Assembly (NCBI GenBank): GCA_034430415.1
Contig: DAOUEN010000107.1
Coordinates: 1-10,359 of the forward strand
Direction of reading: 5' to 3'
Origin: JADFUZ01 sp034430415
GTDB lineage: Bacteria > Chloroflexota > Dehalococcoidia > GIF9 > AB-539-J10
Length of the DNA stretch: 10,359 nucleotides
Positions 5,298 to 10,359 of the stretch are shown piece by piece. The notes beneath the pieces are model-generated. The model did not search any database, was not told the DNA's origin, and was given only the letters and a program-made list of their open reading frames with translations. The number at the start of each line of letters is the position of its first letter. Position 1 is the first letter of the stretch. Position numbers and translations under genes: made by a program.

Positions 5298-6755
5298 GTG
5301 GCCAGGAAGAAACTGATTCTCAAGGGAATACCCGGCGGAAGCTACCGGCCGCTTTCGGACGCCTCCATGGAGAAGATACACGACACAGCGATGAGGATTT
5401 TCGAGGAGGTGGGCATTCAGGTGAACTCCAACCTGGCCCTGGACCTGTTCCGGGGCACCGAGGCTCAAATCGACGAGCAGGAACGGCGGGTAACCATACC
5501 CCGGGAAATGGTTATGACCCTGGTTGATAGCGCTCCCGCCCAGGTTGTGCTGTGCGGAAGGGTGAGGCAACACGACGTGACCCTCGGCGGCAGCAGGGTT
5601 CATGCGGGAACCGGCGGCACCGCCCTCAACGTCATCGACAGGAATACCGGGAACAAGAGGCCGGCCGTACTCCAGGACCTTCGAGAAATAGCCAGGCTGG
5701 TGGACAGCCTGGATAACGTCCATGTCTTTATGCTGCCCACCTATCCCGGCGACATCCCGGGGGACAAGGTGGATGTCAACCGCTTCTTCGCCGGACTCGA
5801 CAACTGCCGCAAGCACATCATGGGGGGCGTGTACACCGAAAACGGCGTGCGCAATGTCATTAGAATGGCCCAGATGATCGCCGGCTCGGCGCGGAAGCTG
5901 AGGGAGAGGCCCATCATCTCGATGATAACCTGCAGCATAAGCCCCTTCAAGATCGACTCCCTCTACGGCGACCTGCTGGTCACCGTCGCCGAAGCGGGAG
6001 TGCCCGTGATATGTCCCGCCGAGCCCCTCACCGGAGCCACTGCACCGGTGACCCTGGCCGGGACCCTGACGGTGCAGATTGTGGACTCGCTGGCCGGCGT
6101 GATAATCAGCCAGCTCGCCAACCCGGGGACTCCGGTGATCTTCGGCTCTGTGGCCAGCAGCACCAGCCTGCGGGACCTGAAGTACATCACCGGCTCCGTC
6201 GAGATGGGACTGCTGAACGCCGCCGGAGCCCAGATGGCCCAGTTCTACAGGCTGCCTTTCTACGCCACCGCGGGCATGAGCGACTCCAATGTAATCGACG
6301 CCCAGAGCGGCTACGAGTCCTCTATCACCAGCCTTCTTTGCGCCCTGGCCGGCGCCAACTACATCCACGACGCCGCCGGCCTGATGGAGTTCGCCCTCAC
6401 CATGAGCTTCGAGAAGCTGGTAATCGACAACGAAATACTGGGAATGATCATGCGGGCGGTCAGAGGCATACAGGTCAACGATGAGACGCTGGCCTTCGAT
6501 GTAATCAAAGAGATAGGGCCCGGCGGCAACTTTGTCGCCGCCAAACATACCAGGACCCACATGCGCCACGAGCACTACGAGCCCACCCTGAGCAACAGGG
6601 AGTTCCGGCAGAGGTGGGAGAAGCTGGGTAGCAAGGATACCTCTGTCAGGGCCAGAGAGATAGCTACGGAGATACTGGAGAGACCTCACCGCGGGCTGCC
6701 CGCTAAGGTGAGAAGCAGGATACTGGCCAGGTTCCCCGACATAGTACCGGCCTGA
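5298..6755 (+). CDS. MttB-family corrinoid methyltransferase, non-pyrrolysine type (first copy)
   Basis: MttB-family proteins are TIM-barrel enzymes that move a methyl group from a methylated amine to a corrinoid protein. The founding archaeal enzyme uses trimethylamine and needs pyrrolysine. Characterised homologues without pyrrolysine (MtgB, MtpB, MtcB types) use glycine betaine, proline betaine or carnitine. This 485-residue protein has the family length and characteristic segments: ERPIISMITCSISP (203-216), AEPLTGATAPVTLAG (241-255) and AGMSDSNVIDAQSGYE (325-340), the last near where pyrrolysine falls in the archaeal enzyme. No in-frame amber codon occurs. Translation starts at GTG 5298, ten bases after AGGAGG in AAGGAGGTG; no better ATG is near. 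It is the first gene of an operon with a second copy, a corrinoid protein and a synthetase. The substrate cannot be told from sequence. Confidence 0.92.
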   Translation: MARKKLILKGIPGGSYRPLSDASMEKIHDTAMRIFEEVGIQVNSNLALDLFRGTEAQIDEQERRVTIPREMVMTLVDSAPAQVVLCGRVRQHDVTLGGSRVHAGTGGTALNVIDRNTGNKRPAVLQDLREIARLVDSLDNVHVFMLPTYPGDIPGDKVDVNRFFAGLDNCRKHIMGGVYTENGVRNVIRMAQMIAGSARKLRERPIISMITCSISPFKIDSLYGDLLVTVAEAGVPVICPAEPLTGATAPVTLAGTLTVQIVDSLAGVIISQLANPGTPVIFGSVASSTSLRDLKYITGSVEMGLLNAAGAQMAQFYRLPFYATAGMSDSNVIDAQSGYESSITSLLCALAGANYIHDAAGLMEFALTMSFEKLVIDNEILGMIMRAVRGIQVNDETLAFDVIKEIGPGGNFVAAKHTRTHMRHEHYEPTLSNREFRQRWEKLGSKDTSVRAREIATEILERPHRGLPAKVRSRILARFPDIVPA

Positions 6756-6803
6756 CGGGCCCGACAGGGGGCTCGAATTTGCACAGAAAGGAAGTAGTTG
6801 CCC

Positions 6804-8354
6804 ATGCCTAGAGAAGGAATTCTGGTACAAGCGCCATACCGCCGGATGACCGATGAGCAGGTGAAACAGGTGCACCATGCCTCCATGGAGCTCCTCACCG
6901 ACCCCGGCGTGCTTTGTTTCAACCGCGAGGCGGCGGACATATTCCAGGCCAGCGGCGCGGAGGTGACCCCGGTCCCCGACAGCGAGACCAACTGCTGGCT
7001 GCTGAAGATACCGGAGGCGCTCGTCCTGAAGGCCATCGAGAGCGCCCCCAAGACGGTAAAGCTGGGAGCGCGGAACGAGGACAACAGCCTGATAATGCGC
7101 GGCGACGAGCCCAGGGTATTCCTGGTCTCGGGCTCCGAGACCAACTTCTGGCTCGAGGTCGCCTTCGAGACCTATGTCAAGAAGTCTTCCCCCGGCGCCG
7201 AGCGACAGGTGCCCGAGTCCCGGGTGCGGCGGGGCACCGTGACCGACCTCTGCCGGGCCGCCCGGCTCTGTGAGCATCTCGATACCCTGGATGCCTTCAT
7301 CCGCTGTGTCAACATACAGGACAAGGACGTCACCGAGGACAACAAGGACGTCAACAAATACTTCGCCTCCCTGAACAACACCACCAAGCATGTCATGGCG
7401 GGGCTGACCACGCTGAGCCAGCTCGACAACCTGGTGAAGATGGCGGAGCTAATCGCCGGGGGCAAGGAGCGGCTGAAGGAGAACCCCATCATCTCCTTCA
7501 TCACCTGCCTGGTGAAGAGCCCCCTCCAGTTCGTAGACGACACCACCCAGACCATGATCGAGCTGTGCCGGCGGGGACTGCCCACCGTGGTATCCTGCGC
7601 CCCTCAGGGCGGGACCACCGCTCCCATCAGGGAAGACGGCATTGTGGTCCAGATAAACGCCGAGATCCTGGCAGGGATAACCCTGAGCCAGCTGGTCAAC
7701 CCCGGAGCGCCGGTGCTCTACGGGGCCGTGCCGGTGAGGGCTAGAATGGACAACCTCCACGACTCCTACGGCGCCCCCGAGTCAAGCCAGTACAACATCG
7801 ACTGCGTGCAGATGGCCCGCTTCTACAAGATACCGTGCTACTCCACCTCCGGCGTCAGCGACGTGAAGGCACCGGGCTTGCAGTCGTCGATAGAGAGGAT
7901 GTTCTCCAATACCGTGACCATGATGAGCGGGCCGCAGTACCTGCACTGTGCCTTCGGGCTGCTGGAGAACAACGTCACCTTCTCCCCGCTGCAGGCCGTC
8001 CTGGACGACGCCCACTTCCAGATGATCAAGTTCTTTCTCCGGCCGCCCCGCATAGGCGAACAGGAACTGGCCGAGTCTCTGAAACAGATCAGGGAGGTAA
8101 TGGGCACGCCGCAGAAGCTCTACATCCACTACATCCGCCGGCTGATGCGCAGCGGACAGCTCTCGCCGGCCTACCCCTTCGAGTCCGAAGGGATGGAGGA
8201 CAACGTGCTGGCACTGGCCGACCAGCGGATGGAGGAGCTCCTGTCCCGGCCCGTGGAGCACATAGACGAGGCCACCACCAGGAGGATATTCGAGGAGATA
8301 CCGGGCATCCTGCCCCGGCTTAACACGTACGAAGGAGGTGAACACGGTGTCTGA
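6804..8354 (+). CDS. MttB-family corrinoid methyltransferase, non-pyrrolysine type (second copy)
   Basis: A 516-residue diverged paralogue of the preceding protein, aligned along its whole length: NPIISFITCLVKSP pairs with the first copy's RPIISMITCSISP, APQGGTTAPI with AEPLTGATAP, SQLVNPGAPVLYGAV with SQLANPGTPVIFGSV, and STSGVSDVKAPGLQSSIE with ATAGMSDSNVIDAQSGYES. It is about 30 residues longer, mainly through extra sequence near residues 100-145 (SGSETNFWLEVAFE onward). No in-frame amber codon is present. ATG 6804 is preferred because GGAAG lies nine bases upstream; a TTG at 6798 would be only three bases from it. It lies 48 bases after the first copy, and its stop overlaps the corrinoid gene by eight bases. 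Two paralogues with one carrier suggest two substrates or a two-subunit enzyme. Confidence 0.92.
   Translation: MPREGILVQAPYRRMTDEQVKQVHHASMELLTDPGVLCFNREAADIFQASGAEVTPVPDSETNCWLLKIPEALVLKAIESAPKTVKLGARNEDNSLIMRGDEPRVFLVSGSETNFWLEVAFETYVKKSSPGAERQVPESRVRRGTVTDLCRAARLCEHLDTLDAFIRCVNIQDKDVTEDNKDVNKYFASLNNTTKHVMAGLTTLSQLDNLVKMAELIAGGKERLKENPIISFITCLVKSPLQFVDDTTQTMIELCRRGLPTVVSCAPQGGTTAPIREDGIVVQINAEILAGITLSQLVNPGAPVLYGAVPVRARMDNLHDSYGAPESSQYNIDCVQMARFYKIPCYSTSGVSDVKAPGLQSSIERMFSNTVTMMSGPQYLHCAFGLLENNVTFSPLQAVLDDAHFQMIKFFLRPPRIGEQELAESLKQIREVMGTPQKLYIHYIRRLMRSGQLSPAYPFESEGMEDNVLALADQRMEELLSRPVEHIDEATTRRIFEEIPGILPRLNTYEGGEHGV
8332..8338 (+). promoter_or_regulatory. Ribosome-binding site that sets the corrinoid protein start
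   Basis: AAGGAGG, extended to AAGGAGGTG, lies inside the end of the second methyltransferase gene. A GTG at 8338 overlaps this site and cannot be the start. The next in-frame GTG at 8347 is at the right distance (eight bases after AGGAGG). Confidence 0.75.
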
Positions 8355-9033
8355 AGACATCCTGGCATTGCTCAAAGAGAACGTTATCCAGGGGAGGGCC
8401 ACCAGCGAGGACGAGGGCCTGATGGGAGACATGGCCGGCAAGCCGGCGGTGGCAGAGCTGACCCAGGAGGCCCTCAAGAAGCACATCAATTTAGAGAAAA
8501 TCATCAAGGAAGGCCTGACCGAGGGAATGCAGGTCGTGGGCGACAAGTTCGCCACCAAAGAGTACTTCATCCCTGACATGCTGGCCTCCGCTGAGGCGGT
8601 AACCAAGGCGATGGACATCCTCCGGCCGCATCTGGAAAAGTCCGGGGTCGAGTCGAAGGGCAAGTTCGTCATAGCCACGGTGAAGGGAGACCTGCACGAT
8701 ATCGGCAAGAATATCGTGGCTATCCTGCTCCGGGGCTCCGGCTATGAGGTGACCGACCTCGGCACCAATGTGCCCGAGGAGAAGATCGTGGACGTGGTCA
8801 GAGAATCCCAGCCCGATTTCGTAGGCCTCTCCGCCCTGCTCACCACCACCATGGACAGCATGGGCGACGTAATTGAATCCCTGAAAAAAAACGGCCTCCG
8901 CGACAAGGTGAAGGTGCTGGTGGGAGGGGCAGCGCTCTCCCAGGAGTTCGCTGACGAGATAGGCGCCGACGCCTACTGTCTCGACGGTTTTCAGGCGCTG
9001 GACGTAATCGCAGAGTTCAAAGGAGGAGCCTAA
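8347..9033 (+). CDS. Corrinoid (cobalamin-binding) methyl carrier protein, MttC/MtbC family
   Basis: The 228-residue protein carries a corrinoid cofactor that accepts the methyl group from the MttB-type enzymes and passes it to a second methyltransferase. An N-terminal helical bundle (about 1-95) with the usual EGMQVVGDKFATKEYFIP segment is followed by a Rossmann-like B12 domain. The cobalamin motif is complete: DLHDIG (115-120) with His117 as lower cobalt ligand, then 41 residues to SAL (162-164), then 28 residues to GG (193-194), the standard spacing. It starts at GTG 8347, overlapping the preceding gene by eight bases, so translation is probably coupled. It ends in TAA two bases before the synthetase gene. 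Neither the partner methyltransferase for the acceptor (tetrahydrofolate or a thiol) nor the reductive activase is in the window. Confidence 0.95.
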   Translation: MSEDILALLKENVIQGRATSEDEGLMGDMAGKPAVAELTQEALKKHINLEKIIKEGLTEGMQVVGDKFATKEYFIPDMLASAEAVTKAMDILRPHLEKSGVESKGKFVIATVKGDLHDIGKNIVAILLRGSGYEVTDLGTNVPEEKIVDVVRESQPDFVGLSALLTTTMDSMGDVIESLKKNGLRDKVKVLVGGAALSQEFADEIGADAYCLDGFQALDVIAEFKGGA

Positions 9034-9035
9034 GC

Positions 9036-10359
9036 ATGGCAGGTATCGCCGGAATCCAGGGCGTCAACAGAGACGAGCTACAGCTCATGCTGGAGCGCAT
9101 CAAGCACCGCGGCCCTCACGAGACCTGGGTGAGGAAGAATGGACAGGTCCATGTGGGATGCTGTGAGTTGAACGTGGGAGGCAACTGCAAGGAAGGCTCG
9201 CACCACGCCTCGGATGGCAAGAGAACAGTCGTCCTTGACGGCCGCATATACAATCCCGAGAAATCGAACATGACCGACGCCGAGGCGGTGCTGTATTTCT
9301 ACGACAAGTACGGCCCGCAGTTCGCCAGCAAGCTGGACGGCGACTTCGCCTGCGCCATATCGGACAACGGCCAGCTGATACTGGCCCGCGATGCCGTCGG
9401 AGTGAAACCGCTGCACTACGGACACAGCGACGGGAGGCTGTTCTTTGCCTCGGAGGCCAAGAGCCTGGTGGGCATGGTCGGCGATGTAAAGGAGTTCCCC
9501 AACGGCTACGTCTACTCCCGGGAGCTGGGCTTCCAGCCGTTCGCCTGCGACAGCGTGGAGACGCCGGACTTCGAGAGCTTCGATCAAGCCAAGAAGGTGC
9601 TGGCCGACCTGCTGCAGGAGGCGGTGGAGAAAAGGATGAAGGACGGGGCCGTGGGAGGGATTCTGCTCAGCGGAGGCCTGGACAGCAGCCTGATAAGCTA
9701 CATGGCCCACAGGATAAAGCCGGACATCGAGGTCTTCACGGTAAGCATGGAGGAAGGGCAGGACCTCCCGCTGGCCAGGGACGTGGTGGCCTACCTGGAC
9801 ATCAAGCACCACGTGCTGATGTTCGACGAGAAGGAGATAAACGAGATACTGCCCACGGCCATACGCCACATAGAGATGTACGAGGAAAGCTGCGTGCACG
9901 GGGCCATCGCCAACTACCTGGCGGCACGCTTTGTCAGTGCCCATACCAACTGCGTGCTCACCGGAGAGGGGGCCGACGAGTTCTTCGCCGGCTACGACGG
10001 CCAGTTCAGACAGGGAAAGAACCCCGAGGAAGTGGCCGCTATCGTGGACAGGCTGATCAACGTGGCCCACAACACCGCCCTGCAGAGGCTGGACAGGCTG
10101 ATGGCCGCCAACTCGGTGGAGGCCCGCACCCCCTTCATCGACCTCAGGGTGGTCGATTTCTCCCGCAAGATTCCCATAGGCCACAAGATCCACGGCCCGG
10201 AGCAGGTCGGCAAGTGGGTGGTCCGCCAGGGCTTTGAGGGCCGCCTGCCCGACCATATCATCTACCAGACCAAGCGCTTCTTCGCCCAGGGCTCGGGTGT
10301 GGCCTCGATCATGCGCTCGCAGGCCGAGAAACAGATCTCTGAAGCCGAGGTCGCGGAGC
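9036..10359 (+). CDS. Asparagine-synthetase-like protein with an apparently inactive glutaminase domain (3' end cut)
   Basis: The visible 441 codons show the AsnB two-domain layout and run off the window. The synthetase half is intact: the ATP-pyrophosphatase loop SGGLDSS (212-218), TGEGADEFFAGY (309-320), EARTPFID (362-369), and KWVVRQGF followed by LPDHII. In the N-terminal class II glutaminase half the protein starts MAGIAGI, not MCGIAGI, so the N-terminal Cys nucleophile is replaced by Ala2. HRGP (24-27) is kept, but the usual LGHRRLS reads VGCCELN (40-46) and NGEIYN reads DGRIYN (68-73), altering expected glutamine and oxyanion contacts. It should therefore use free ammonia or another amine, or carry out a different amidation, as in beta-lactam synthetases, which also lack this Cys. 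AGGAGG lies nine bases before the ATG; the gene is two bases after the corrinoid gene and in the same operon. The acceptor substrate is unknown. Confidence 0.9.
   Translation, partial: MAGIAGIQGVNRDELQLMLERIKHRGPHETWVRKNGQVHVGCCELNVGGNCKEGSHHASDGKRTVVLDGRIYNPEKSNMTDAEAVLYFYDKYGPQFASKLDGDFACAISDNGQLILARDAVGVKPLHYGHSDGRLFFASEAKSLVGMVGDVKEFPNGYVYSRELGFQPFACDSVETPDFESFDQAKKVLADLLQEAVEKRMKDGAVGGILLSGGLDSSLISYMAHRIKPDIEVFTVSMEEGQDLPLARDVVAYLDIKHHVLMFDEKEINEILPTAIRHIEMYEESCVHGAIANYLAARFVSAHTNCVLTGEGADEFFAGYDGQFRQGKNPEEVAAIVDRLINVAHNTALQRLDRLMAANSVEARTPFIDLRVVDFSRKIPIGHKIHGPEQVGKWVVRQGFEGRLPDHIIYQTKRFFAQGSGVASIMRSQAEKQISEAEVAE

Noticed and set aside
6798..6803. TTG start for the second methyltransferase
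   Set aside because: Only three bases from GGAAG; the ATG at 6804 is better placed.
5241..7391. Very long open frame on the minus strand opposite the two methyltransferase genes
   Set aside because: It is antisense to two clear family members, has low-complexity Gly/Val/His-rich composition typical of mirrored G+C-rich codons, and shows no domain.
8338..8346. GTG 8338 as start of the corrinoid protein
   Set aside because: This GTG is part of the ribosome-binding sequence itself; GTG 8347 is correctly spaced.
5298..8354. Pyrrolysine in the methyltransferases
   Set aside because: Neither frame has an internal TAG, and TAG serves as a normal stop in three other genes of the window.
9078..10256. 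Long minus-strand frame opposite the synthetase gene
   Set aside because: Antisense to intact SGGLDSS and GEGADE motifs; a composition shadow.

Overview
This is a G+C-rich bacterial window with strong Shine-Dalgarno sites and ATG/GTG starts. Two corrinoid-dependent MttB-family methyltransferases and a cobalamin-binding carrier point to an anaerobe with one-carbon or methylamine-type metabolism. The mix of genes (MttB paralogues without pyrrolysine, a tandem-domain Usp, a SurE) fits Chloroflexota such as Dehalococcoidia, but that placement is inference from gene content; no phylogenetic marker is present.

Left part (1-2400). On the minus strand, surE (survival protein / 5'-nucleotidase) follows a 91-codon gene for a small beta-rich protein that resembles FAIM1. 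Back to back with them, on the plus strand, is tRNA-Asp(GTC) with an encoded CCA and a near-consensus sigma70-type promoter. Next, on the minus strand, is a two-domain universal stress protein.

Middle (2400-3190). About 800 bases hold no convincing ordinary gene. They do hold what looks like a stand-alone structured RNA gene: a promoter (TTGACA, 17-base spacer, TGC-TAAGAT), a predicted start at about 2861, a 14-bp helix joining the two ends of the transcript (2861-2874 with 2995-3008), and a T-rich tract straight after it. Two related dyad elements lie just upstream. The RNA matches no family I can name; a 6S-like architecture is the best guess. A short cysteine-rich reading frame on the minus strand lies between this RNA and the next gene.

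3188-4886: a two-gene plus-strand unit for a PhnP-like metallo-beta-lactamase-fold hydrolase (with an altered HxHxDH motif) and a nitrilase-superfamily C-N hydrolase with an intact Glu-Lys-Cys triad.

4887-5297: a leader region with a candidate promoter (TTGACA-N17-CAAAAT, the same hexamers as upstream of the FAIM1-like gene) and a possible 34-codon peptide.

5298 to the right edge: a tight operon of two MttB-family methyltransferases, one corrinoid protein (8-base overlap with the preceding gene) and an asparagine-synthetase-like protein (2-base gap, cut by the window end). The last protein keeps the ATP-pyrophosphatase motifs but has lost the N-terminal Cys nucleophile and several expected glutamine-binding positions. 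The likely logic is that one or both MttB proteins move a methyl group from a quaternary amine or related substrate to the corrinoid protein, while the synthetase-like protein makes an amide bond using ammonia or an amine instead of glutamine. This coupling is the most interesting protein-level observation. The methyl acceptor protein and the corrinoid re-activation factor are not in the window.
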